From: Bacteroidota bacterium
GTDB taxonomy: Bacteria; Bacteroidota; Bacteroidia; Bacteroidales; GCA-2748055
DNA length: 16,220 nt
Reading direction: 5' to 3'
Assembly: GCA_024244665.1 (NCBI GenBank)
Contig: JAAEOI010000084.1
Span: 1-16,220, forward strand
This document shows positions 1 to 6,770 of the stretch, one piece after another. A program made the position numbers and the translations under genes. The notes under the pieces were generated by a model, which saw only the letters and a list, made by a program, of their open reading frames with translations, was not told the origin of the DNA and searched no databases. The number at the start of each line of letters is the position of its first letter. Position 1 is the stretch's first letter.

Positions 1-173
1 CAGACACCCTGGAAATCAGTCCCGCAGGAAATATCGGGGAAATGACCAGGAAGAAACATGGAACTGTGAGGATTGAGCATAAAGGAGTCATAAATATTAC
101 TGCATACCCGAAGAAAACAATCAGCATGAGTAGCAGATTCAAATTCAAGGGCTTGGAACTTATCCCGGAATAA
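1..173 (+). CDS. C-terminal end of an unidentified plus-strand protein (partial)
   Basis: An open frame enters from the left edge (first full codon at 3) and ends at TAA 171-173, giving 56 residues that begin DTLEISPAGN and end GLELIPE. The composition (alternating hydrophobic residues, with stretches such as GVINITAYPKK) suggests the last strands of a β-sandwich domain, as at the end of many secreted glycosidases, but I do not recognise the family. It is on the opposite strand from all complete genes here and lies 25 nt upstream of another plus-strand remnant (199-400), so the two were probably in one operon. The other two plus-strand frames are closed by stops in this stretch, which supports this frame. 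Confidence 0.5.
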   Translation, partial: DTLEISPAGNIGEMTRKKHGTVRIEHKGVINITAYPKKTISMSSRFKFKGLELIPE

Positions 174-198
174 TCCAATACTGATTTTAATTATATGA

Positions 199-400
199 AT
201 GAGAAGACTAAAAAATTGCAATTATTGTTGTTGCAGCTTCCCTTAATTCTACTGCCCAGGCTAATCCGGACACCATAGCAAGCTGGATGTCCGGCTCCTG
301 GGGAGCATGGTTTCAATTATATGGAGGGGTAAGATTATTTAATAGTGCCCCGGCCTATGATTATGTTGCCTCATCATACCCTAAGCCTGCAGACTTATAG
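199..400 (+). pseudogene. Truncated, frameshifted start of a TIM-barrel glycosidase-like gene
   Basis: ATG at 199 opens MRRLK. Removing one A from the six-A run at 210-215 joins this to a second frame reading IAIIVVAASLNSTAQA, together a convincing signal peptide. The following residues, SWMSGSWGAWFQLYGG and then NSAPAYDYVA, resemble the mature start of the protein at 5445-6494 (residues 31-63: ESFCGTWGV, then AENFDL). The similarity ends near 370, and the frame stops at TAG 398-400, overlapping the 3' end of the convergent GH29 gene. Only about 55 of an expected 350 residues remain. I infer a gene broken by a deletion or rearrangement whose joint is about 361-380. The frameshift could be real or a homopolymer error, but the truncation does not depend on it. 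Confidence 0.6.
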
Positions 401-1899
401 TCGAGTATTATTTTGAATCCTATTACAGGCAGACCGGGGATTGATTCCGGGAGTTTAATCATCAATCCGCTTTCGCCTCGGTCCCAATTGATTTCTTCAT
501 TGCTTCCAAGCATACTTACGGATTTGATATTCTTCTCCAGTAAACCTTCTGTCTTTAAGGTCTTTATCAGGATGTCTTCAGTTGGGGGTGCAAGTATAAA
601 AGCATATAGGATACCGTCTTTCGTGGTAAAACGAATATCCTCCTGGGAAAAATCCGTATGATTCTCACCCTGGCGGCCATCCTTCATTTTCAGCGGACCT
701 TCACCAAAGCTCTTCCAGGGCCTGGAACCATATATTCCTTCAGTGTTTATTTTGAGAAAATCGCCAAAAGTACTCAGATACGCAGCCTGGTTTTCAGGCA
801 ATGTGCCATCGCCTCGCAGGGCAACATTCAACATAACCACACCATTTTTGCTGATGGCATCAATGGCATTACCGATCATGACCGGAATACTCATTCGATT
901 CACAGCGCCCTTGCGGTAATACCAGCCGCCCGACAAATCGGTGGCCCACATCCAGGGTTCGGCTTTGATATCTCCTGCACTTCCCCGCTCCAGATTATAG
1001 GTGAAAGCGGCCCTGTCTATTTTCCCACTCTTATGAGATACAACGCAAGTTTGTAAGCCGCCATTCTCCTTCAGGTCACGATTGACGAAATCGCTGAAGA
1101 GCTTCACACCGGAAACATCACCGAAATCCTCGGATGGGAAGGGTGAATCGTTATTGAACATGTCGGGGTCATATTTCTCGATAATTTCCCAGCAGCGTTC
1201 GAACCAGTGCCTGTTCCAGGATTCCTGTTTTGCATATCCTTTAGGATCATAATCCATATTAAATAATTCCCATGCCAGGGTACCCGGTTCCTGGTACTGG
1301 CGGGCGGTGTTGAAGAAACGGGGAGACCAGTACAGGTGCGTGGAAACACCAAACTTCATACCGTGCTTATATGCTGCATCTTTCCATTCCTGTAAAACAT
1401 CCCGTTTTGGCCCCATGTCCACAGCGTTCCAGGGATGAGATGAATTGTACATGTCGAAGTTATCGTGGTGACAGCCCACCGGCATCACAAAATTCGCACC
1501 ACAGTCCTTAAAAAATTTGCACAGGCCATCCGGATCCCAGTTTTCTGCCTTGAATAAGGGAACCAGGTCTTCGTAACCAAATTCGGAGGGGTGACCATAA
1601 CGTTTCGTGTGGAATTCTGAAAGCTTTGTGGTCATCTCCAGCTGCATGCCGCTTTCACCATCATTCGGGCCGTACATTCTTCTTCCGTAGTGCGAGCCGT
1701 CATTGGGCCGGTTCTCATCGGTGGCCGACGGGATTCCCCAGTGCATCCAGACCCCGATTTTACCATCCATAAACCATTCAGGTACCTGGTAATTTTCAGC
1801 CATCGATTCCCATGTGGCTTCGATATGCTGAGCATTACTACTATTCGGAACTAATGGCAGTAAGGCAAATACAAGTATGAAAGAGATCTTTTTAATCAT
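361..1899 (-). CDS. Secreted α-L-fucosidase, GH29
   Basis: The 512-residue product has a signal peptide cleaved near NAQ (residues 22-24). It carries the GH29 TIM-barrel landmarks: EWFMDGKIGVWMHWG at 41-55, HHDNFDMYNSSHPWN at 144-158 and KFGVSTHLYWSP at 182-193. The segment YDPDMFNND (243-251) fits the Y-x-P-D-x4-D pattern of the family, so D251 is the likely nucleophile. Later come LNVALRGDGTLPENQ and the GIYGSRPW motif, followed by a C-terminal β-sandwich. GH29 enzymes release α-linked L-fucose with retention, and the signal peptide places this one outside the cytoplasm. It starts 13 nt after the broken GH43-like gene, so it is probably in that operon. The last 13 or so residues (after FKII) look unlike a normal GH29 end and read through the joint with the plus-strand remnant. 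Length is otherwise normal and the domain appears intact. Confidence 0.93.
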   Translation of the reverse strand: MIKKISFILVFALLPLVPNSSNAQHIEATWESMAENYQVPEWFMDGKIGVWMHWGIPSATDENRPNDGSHYGRRMYGPNDGESGMQLEMTTKLSEFHTKRYGHPSEFGYEDLVPLFKAENWDPDGLCKFFKDCGANFVMPVGCHHDNFDMYNSSHPWNAVDMGPKRDVLQEWKDAAYKHGMKFGVSTHLYWSPRFFNTARQYQEPGTLAWELFNMDYDPKGYAKQESWNRHWFERCWEIIEKYDPDMFNNDSPFPSEDFGDVSGVKLFSDFVNRDLKENGGLQTCVVSHKSGKIDRAAFTYNLERGSAGDIKAEPWMWATDLSGGWYYRKGAVNRMSIPVMIGNAIDAISKNGVVMLNVALRGDGTLPENQAAYLSTFGDFLKINTEGIYGSRPWKSFGEGPLKMKDGRQGENHTDFSQEDIRFTTKDGILYAFILAPPTEDILIKTLKTEGLLEKNIKSVSMLGSNEEINWDRGESGLMIKLPESIPGLPVIGFKIILDYKSAGLGYDEAT

Positions 1900-1912
1900 G
1901 TTTTTTTATGGT

Positions 1913-2649
1913 TTATTTCCAATCTTCTATTTTGAGATAAAGGCCTGCGGAGGGATCTTTATCGTGACAGGCAAGGAAGAGGCATTCGGGCCGTACATTC
2001 TTCCATAATATGTGCGGACGCTCGGTTCGGGCCAGTTCAACACCAAAGTAAAATTCATTGGTCTGGTATCCTATTTCGGGCGTACCCCATTCTATACCGT
2101 CTTTTGATGTATTCAAAAGGCCGGGACGCCATCCCCCCCGGTCTTTTATTTGCATCCGGATCGGGATAGCCTTCAAGCATATCCTTCACACCCCTGCGGT
2201 CTTCTACAATCATATGGTATAAGCCTTTATAATAAAAGGCATATGGATCTTCAATATCCAGTTCATGATCTGCATAAGAAGTCAATGGGTTGTCCGGGTG
2301 GTTTTTATACGGCCCTTCAATAATATCACTGATGGCCAGTGAAATCTCACGATAAGACCCTCCGCTGTACTTATCTGTCATGGATTTAAAATAGATCCGG
2401 TATTTACCATCTTCATCTACCAGGAAAGTGGGGTTAGAAGCATGATTGATATTTGCTCCGTCCATTTGGAATTGCTGACATGAAGACATGGAGCTTTTCA
2501 TCCTCATCGTATATGGGTGCCATACACCATTCTAAAGTTTTATCAGTCTTTGAGCTGGCATCCTGGGCATTCATAATAAGTGTGGCGAAGCAGCCCAGAA
2601 GCAGGAGGGTGGCTGAAAATTTTCGTTTGACAGTTGTATTCATACTCAT
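1913..2649 (-). pseudogene. GH43/GH117-like five-bladed β-propeller glycosidase, broken
   Basis: Three reading frames together encode one protein. The first (2649-2434) has a signal peptide ending MNAQ, then CMAPIYDEDEKLHVFMSAIPNG. The second (about 2474-2134) has NINHASNPTF, ISLAISDIIEGPY, LDIEDPYAFYYKGLYHMIVED and KDMLEG. The third (about 2133-1913) has RPGLLNTSKDGIEWG, ERPHILWKN and ends AGLYLKIEDWK. These are blade motifs of the GH43/GH117-type propeller superfamily. The second-to-third shift lies in a seven-G run on the coding strand (plus 2133-2139); six Gs restore KRPGGWRPGLLN. The first-to-second join near 2455-2462 also changes frame and apparently lacks about one blade and a half, because SAIPNG runs almost straight into GANINHASNP. 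The remaining protein would be about 240 residues, short for the family. It begins 3 nt after the upstream β-helix gene, so it was an operon member. The substrate is not known. Confidence 0.75.
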
Positions 2650-2652
2650 TGA

Positions 2653-4929
2653 TTAGCGGTTTTTATCTTTCATTCCCATTTTTGAGACATCCAGTGGTTC
2701 GATACCCAGCTCAAGAGCCGGACTGCCTTCCCTGAAGCTGAAGTCCCCGCCAGCGGGATCCACGAACATGGGATCTGCAAATAAACTGGCCTGTTCATTT
2801 CCCACTTCACGCATTTTTACCAGATGTACATCCATCCAGTCTGCATTTGTTGGATGGTAGTAAAGGTTCGAATCCATAAGGGTTTCCACCAGGAGGGGGA
2901 GACCATCATAAGGATTCCCTCTTGCCCTGATCCTTTCGTTATGAGCATTGCCCCCGTCAGGGTGAGAAACTACAATATTGTTATATACTTCAGAGCCTTT
3001 TACACTTACCCATTCGTAGCTTAAATAGCCGGAACCGGGTTTCGTGCGTGGTGCGACAATAAAATTGTTGATGATGTCATTCACACCTTTTGAAGCAATT
3101 CCCGCAGAAAAACCATAGTTATTGTAAAGCACATTCCCATAAATAAGTGTTTCATGCTGGTCGTCATCACATCTGATGGTGGCCGGAAGGGAATGCTCTA
3201 AATTATCGTGTATATAATTATACCGAACAATATTCCCGCTTCCTGCCCCTGACACATAAACTGCATTTCCGTCGGATAGTAGCTGAACAGCATGGCTAAT
3301 CTCGTTGTATTCCAGAACATTGTGGCGAGCATGGTTGTATTTTTCTCGCAGCTTCCAGTTTTCGTAAGTCTCTTCGGTATTATCTACTACCTCCCGGGGG
3401 ATTTCATGATGCCTGACAGTCCTGCCTCCTTCTCCATCCAATCTTCTGTCCGGTTCTACCCGGTTGGTTATAAGAACTGCGGCATATCCACTATGGTGTA
3501 TGAAGTTATTGGCAATGTGATTATAACCACTCTGCCAGGCCCAGAATCCCGGAGAATGCCAGGTAATTTCACTGAAATGGTGAATGTGGTTATTGACAAT
3601 ATCATTGTGATGATTCACATCCTTGGTCCCCGGTCCGTAACCAGCCAGCAGGATTCCCGCCTCGCCAAGATGGGCAAATTCGCAATTTTCCACCCTGTTT
3701 CTTTGAGCATGGAGGTCGAACCGAAGCCCGGTACCACCTGAATTTATAAAGTTGCAATTGCTAACCTGGCAATTCTCCGCTCCACGGAACCTGAGCATGG
3801 CCGTGGGCCGATCGAACATATCCCAGTCATGCTGCATCCCCCAGCCCAGGCGTTCCTTATCGTTTGTCCAGGCCCAACGATCGCAATGGGTGAAGGTAAT
3901 TCCCGAAAAGGATATTCCGCGAACGGGTATATCTGTTGCACCCTCATAATCGATCTCTCCTTCAACCCGTATAAGCTCACAGGTACTCGGTGCCAGGATA
4001 CCTTCAGGGGAACCATCCGCCTCTGATGGATTCGCCGGCCATAAATAGATTTTCCCGGATTTGGTATTAACCACCCATTCACCAGGTTCATCCAGGGCCT
4101 CCAGGATGTTTTCCACCCACACCGTTGCTCCCAGCGAATTGTGTACCCACCCGGGCAGGTTGCCCATCTCATAGGTGGCAGAAACACCGGTTTTAGCAAT
4201 ACCTGAAGCCACATCGACTGATTCCAGGGGGAGCATATTGATTACCCACGGACGGAACGGCCTGACCTGTATTTCAATGTCCTCAAGATTGTCCCAATCT
4301 TTCAGCCCTCCCTCGGGAAAGTACAGGGTAAGATTATCTCCCGTTTTTCTTGGAATAAATCCGCTATTCCTGGCACGCAGTAATCGTCCCTCAGTATCGT
4401 AGAGCGTATGAAATAAATCAAGTCCCTCGGGCATATCAGCTACCCAGACCTTCCCCCGGGCCTTTGCAGGCAGATCAGGTAAATCTGCCGGGGTCAATTT
4501 CCAGCCTTCAATAGGAACCCCTCCACTAATAAGCGGATGTTCACCAGGGAAAGCTGCAAAGCTTAAATGAGCCGGACCAGTTGAAGGGCCTGCACCGTAT
4601 TCTTCAAACGGAGTTGGTTTTGCCGATGAAGATGCCGCGTCCTCTACTCCAAGTACGAGGGTCTGATCCAATTGATGACGACCATCTCTTAGGTATATGA
4701 TGACAGGATCTGAATTCCCGGATTCACGCAGGCTCCTCACAGCATTCACAGCACCAGGAATGGTAGCGAAGGGACTTTCCAGGCTTCCTTCCGCCTTATC
4801 ATTCCCGTCAATGGAAACATAATATTCAAGGGCTTCGTCAATACCGCAACCCGGGAATAGGAGTAAGATAAGAAGTATGGCCGGAATGATAGACCTAAAG
4901 CAGGTTCTGACAGCACTTGATTTCATCAC
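2653..4929 (-). CDS. Lipoprotein with right-handed parallel β-helix, possibly GH141-type
   Basis: The 758-residue product begins with a lipoprotein signal: hydrophobic residues 14-26, then lipobox LFPGC with C28 as the lipidated cysteine. A parallel β-helix domain starts at YYVSIDGNDKAEGS (37-50) and is followed by the segment HPLISGGVPIEGWKL (131-145). The N-terminal pattern (β-helix start, 'ISGG...GW', then a segment reading LYDTEGRLLRARNSGF) is one I associate with GH141 and similar β-helix glycosidases. The middle is rich in short repeats such as NNHIHHFSEI and NNFIHHSGYAA, typical of β-helix coils. GH141 contains an α-L-fucosidase and a xylanase, so fucosidase activity is possible but unproven. 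The lipid anchor suggests an outer-membrane or surface location. It is the first gene downstream of the cis-element at 4979-5005, and the broken propeller gene and GH29 follow closely. It shares no strong identity with the β-helix at 8164-10248. Confidence 0.8.
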   Translation of the reverse strand: MMKSSAVRTCFRSIIPAILLILLLFPGCGIDEALEYYVSIDGNDKAEGSLESPFATIPGAVNAVRSLRESGNSDPVIIYLRDGRHQLDQTLVLGVEDAASSSAKPTPFEEYGAGPSTGPAHLSFAAFPGEHPLISGGVPIEGWKLTPADLPDLPAKARGKVWVADMPEGLDLFHTLYDTEGRLLRARNSGFIPRKTGDNLTLYFPEGGLKDWDNLEDIEIQVRPFRPWVINMLPLESVDVASGIAKTGVSATYEMGNLPGWVHNSLGATVWVENILEALDEPGEWVVNTKSGKIYLWPANPSEADGSPEGILAPSTCELIRVEGEIDYEGATDIPVRGISFSGITFTHCDRWAWTNDKERLGWGMQHDWDMFDRPTAMLRFRGAENCQVSNCNFINSGGTGLRFDLHAQRNRVENCEFAHLGEAGILLAGYGPGTKDVNHHNDIVNNHIHHFSEITWHSPGFWAWQSGYNHIANNFIHHSGYAAVLITNRVEPDRRLDGEGGRTVRHHEIPREVVDNTEETYENWKLREKYNHARHNVLEYNEISHAVQLLSDGNAVYVSGAGSGNIVRYNYIHDNLEHSLPATIRCDDDQHETLIYGNVLYNNYGFSAGIASKGVNDIINNFIVAPRTKPGSGYLSYEWVSVKGSEVYNNIVVSHPDGGNAHNERIRARGNPYDGLPLLVETLMDSNLYYHPTNADWMDVHLVKMREVGNEQASLFADPMFVDPAGGDFSFREGSPALELGIEPLDVSKMGMKDKNR

Positions 4930-4978
4930 TTGTAGTTTTAGAATTTCCTAAGCAATTTCGTGAATAGGCGCTTGTCCA

Positions 4979-5005
4979 AATTGCTCAAACTAATCATTCA
5001 CTTGT
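4979..5005 (-). promoter_or_regulatory. Shared upstream element, copy 1
   Basis: This 27-bp stretch lies 50 nt upstream of the β-helix lipoprotein start. On the minus strand it reads ACAAGT, one variable base, AATGA, four variable bases, then TTTGAGCAATT. A second copy with 22 of 27 identical positions lies at 10309-10335, 61 nt upstream of the other complete β-helix gene. Its TTTG with preceding TTAG is one base from the Bacteroidota -7 consensus TAnnTTTG, so it may contain a promoter or an operator for both clusters. No partner regulator is visible. The element could also be inherited from duplication of the upstream region. Confidence 0.45.
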
Positions 5006-5013
5006 TGGAAACG

Positions 5014-5040
5014 CTCAAAGGTGAATTACTCACTTTTGAG
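5014..5040. repeat. Inverted repeat at the 3' end of the β-helix stub gene
   Basis: Arms CTCAAA (5014-5019) and TTTGAG (5035-5040) enclose a second pair GTGA (5021-5024) and TCAC (5030-5033), with one mismatched pair (5020/5034) and a 5-nt loop. The stop codon of the 5030-5470 gene lies in it. No T-tract follows on the minus strand, so this is not a standard intrinsic terminator. GCTCAAA occurs again 30 bp away at 4983-4989 inside the shared upstream element, so the repeat may belong to the same regulatory region. Confidence 0.35.
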
Positions 5041-5470
5041 AAAGCACCTTCAGAGTCATTTTTCTGTTTGTTCCTCCGGAAGCATCCATTACGTCCAATG
5101 TTGGTTTAATGGCTTTGAAAAGGTTTTTGGGATCTTCTTTCCATAGTGACGAGAGGACTTGGTCGAGCCCGGTGATTACCACCCTGTCCTTCTTGCTTAA
5201 GGGTTGAAATACAATGGGATTTGACTTTGTTCCGGAGAACGCCGGAGTGATCGTCTCAGAATAGATGCCGCCTGCAATGAGACACACATCACCAGGTTTC
5301 ATTATATCGGCCGCTTCCTGGATTGTCCTGAAGGGGGAACTCTTGCTACCATTGCCTGAACGGGCAGTACTGCCATCCACAAAATATTCTGTAGCGAAGC
5401 TTATTTTTACACAGAATAATAGAATTAAGATGATTGTGGTTTTATTACATTCCATTTTCAATAGCTTCAT
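5030..5470 (-). CDS. Truncated N-terminal stub of a secreted β-helix protein
   Basis: This encodes 146 residues. The first part is a signal peptide (best start probably M6, MECNKTT, at 5455; M1 at 5470 is the longest option). It is followed by EYFVDGSTARSGNG, SSPFRTIQEAADIMKPGDV and IAGGIYSETITPAFSGTKSNPI. This is the classic first turn of DUF1565/PL6-like parallel β-helix proteins: a 'distance-to-sheet' start, the 'ASP..GDxxxxxGGxY' pattern, then 'ITPAxSGTxxNPI'. Family members usually run to 450-900 residues, but this one stops soon after VVITGLDQVLSSLW, and the last 25 or so residues (from IKPTLDV) do not look like β-helix coils. The start overlaps the end of the upstream gene by 26 nt (11 nt for the shorter start), so translation may be coupled. 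It is probably a remnant with no enzymatic activity, although an expressed short protein cannot be excluded. Confidence 0.65.
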   Translation of the reverse strand: MKLLKMECNKTTIILILLFCVKISFATEYFVDGSTARSGNGSKSSPFRTIQEAADIMKPGDVCLIAGGIYSETITPAFSGTKSNPIVFQPLSKKDRVVITGLDQVLSSLWKEDPKNLFKAIKPTLDVMDASGGTNRKMTLKVLSQK

Positions 5471-6494
5471 TAAGCTCTAATAATTGTTTAAACTGTGGAA
5501 GAGCGAATCCATTGTCAACTCGCGCAACAGCCCATGTATACATTCCGCCTGCCTTTATAACCCGGTTTGTCCAGTCAATAGCCTGATCTGTTGGGAAACC
5601 TGCCTCCCCACGTCTCCAATGCCCCTGGATTGGTATAAAAATGGCTCCAAGGGCTGTTCCTTCACTATCATCCGGTGAGCCGTCCAGTCCAAGCCATGGC
5701 CCGGCTTCAATATTTTTAATCAAATCTATATTTTCGTGTCCGACTCCATTATCCCAGGGAACCTGTTCGTTCATCGTCCAGGGGTGACCTGCGGTATAAT
5801 CACAATATCTATCGGACTGGATGACCGGAGATCCAACTTTCTTATGCATTGTAAGCATTGCATTCGGATTCCCGGCACGAAGAGCGGTGGCAATGCGCAA
5901 TCTATCTATATCTGTATAATTGGCGCCAACACGATCAACCCACCAGCCGTCAATTTTCTCGCCGAACTTCGTTGAATAATATTCCAGTATTTTGATCACA
6001 CCTTCTTTATGCGATAAACCCGCAGATGCAAGGTAGTCATTCCATGTGTTCATTTGATCTGCAGTAAGATACCCTCTATCCATTCCGGTACTACTGAAAA
6101 AGACGAGCACTTTTAAACCTCTGGATTTTAAGGAATCCAGCAGCTCACCAAAAAAGTCACGCTCTGGAAACAGATCACTTCCCATGATGGCTTCCATCTC
6201 TGGATAGGGGGAGGAATACCAGCTGGATTGATGTCCCCGGGAAATATTGATCATGACATGGTTAATGGTAGTTAACTGGTCGATTTGAGACAGAAAGAAA
6301 TTCAGGTCAAAGTTTTCAGCATTCACTTTAGCGTTCGGCGTTTTGCTTTTATCATACGCCGTTGGGTGAAGAATACGAACCCCCCAGGTTCCGCAAAATG
6401 ATTCTGCACGAGCGTGTCGGGCTTCCTGCTGAGCATTGGCGCTTATGCCCAAAGCCATAAGCAATATCAAAAATGCAATTTTTTGTTTTTTCAT
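5445..6494 (-). CDS. Secreted TIM-barrel glycosidase-like protein, uncharacterised, GH29-like features
   Basis: The 349-residue product has a signal peptide (KKQKIAFLILLMALGISANAQ) and one domain of about 325 residues. Alternating strand and helix segments, for example NHVMINISRGHQS (78-90), LFPERDFFGELLDSLKSRGLKVLVFFSS (108-135) and FGEKIDGWWVDRVG (177-190), are typical of a (β/α)8 barrel. In IDGWWVDRVG, D187 is placed like the nucleophile of GH29 ('xxWxD'), but the family identity is uncertain. Near the C-terminus GPWLGLDGSP, IPIQGHWRRGE and VIKAGGMYTWAVARVDNG resemble the segment after the nucleophile in fucosidase-like enzymes. It is in the second cluster, between the chimeric genes and the β-helix stub, whose start it overlaps. 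A remnant of a related gene lies on the other strand at 199-400. It acts in the periplasm or at the surface; its substrate is unknown. Confidence 0.65.
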   Translation of the reverse strand: MKKQKIAFLILLMALGISANAQQEARHARAESFCGTWGVRILHPTAYDKSKTPNAKVNAENFDLNFFLSQIDQLTTINHVMINISRGHQSSWYSSPYPEMEAIMGSDLFPERDFFGELLDSLKSRGLKVLVFFSSTGMDRGYLTADQMNTWNDYLASAGLSHKEGVIKILEYYSTKFGEKIDGWWVDRVGANYTDIDRLRIATALRAGNPNAMLTMHKKVGSPVIQSDRYCDYTAGHPWTMNEQVPWDNGVGHENIDLIKNIEAGPWLGLDGSPDDSEGTALGAIFIPIQGHWRRGEAGFPTDQAIDWTNRVIKAGGMYTWAVARVDNGFALPQFKQLLELNEAIENGM

Positions 6495-6506
6495 ATGACC
6501 AAGACT

Positions 6507-6770
6507 TTAGCTTACTTCTTTATTATTTTCAAATTGATTGTCCTCAATCCAGCACGGTTTACCCCGGGGGTCCACATATGCTTCTTCCGAGAGGGCAAAG
6601 GTTTTTGGCTTATCAGAATCATTGTAAAAGAGCTGAATGAAATTCTCAGGAGCGGCAGACTCATCGATTTGAACCGGTGAATCAAGTTTGCCACTTGCAT
6701 ATTCGCGGGCTTCGTTCCACTGCGCCGCAGAATTAAACCAGGTATCAGAGTGAGTTCCACGGGTGGAATG
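6507..6770 (-). pseudogene. C-terminal tail fragment of a β-helix protein
   Basis: In the frame ending at 6507, from about 6770, the sequence encodes SDTWFNSAAQWNEAREYASGK, then FIQLFYNDSDKPKTFALSEEAYVDPRGKP. This matches the last domain of the complete β-helix protein at 8164-10248 (FERWYASAAEWVEARTYASG, then FYNDSDKPKTFALSEEAYVDPRGKP). The domain is a β-sandwich that ends many Bacteroidota polysaccharide-active β-helix proteins. The match stops right after RGKP. The complete protein continues VSGSVTVAPWRSVVLFKKQ, but here CWIEDNQFENNKEVS follows, so the last strands are missing. There is no start codon of its own. The only upstream frame is that of the GHL15-GH29 gene, from which this piece is out of frame. 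It appears to be a decayed fragment left by deletion. Confidence 0.7.
6559..6623. repeat. 65-bp perfect repeat, copy A
   Basis: Positions 6559-6623 are identical to 8228-8292, starting TTACCCCGGGGG and ending TATCAGAATCATT. It covers the NDSDKPKTFALSEEAYVDPRGK segment of the β-helix tail domain. Beyond 6623 the two copies fall to roughly 70% identity by eye, and before 6559 they share nothing. Confidence 0.9.

Noticed and set aside
174..360. Riboswitch or small RNA in the short region between the plus-strand remnants and the GH29 gene
   Set aside because: The stretch is explained by the coding remnant with a rebuilt signal peptide.
413..1056. Plus-strand open frames opposite the GH29 gene
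   Set aside because: They lie antisense to a clearly conserved GH29 domain and have no family-like content.
2130..2142. Programmed ribosomal frameshift in the propeller gene
   Set aside because: The seven-G run has no recognisable stimulatory structure, and the gene also lacks part of its fold, so decay or a sequencing error is simpler.
2824..4402. Several plus-strand and out-of-frame minus-strand open frames across the large β-helix gene
   Set aside because: They are shadows of a long conserved reading frame with a lipoprotein signal and β-helix repeats.
5014..5040. Inverted repeat considered as an intrinsic terminator
   Set aside because: AT-rich stem with a mismatch and no T-tract on either side; kept only as a repeat.
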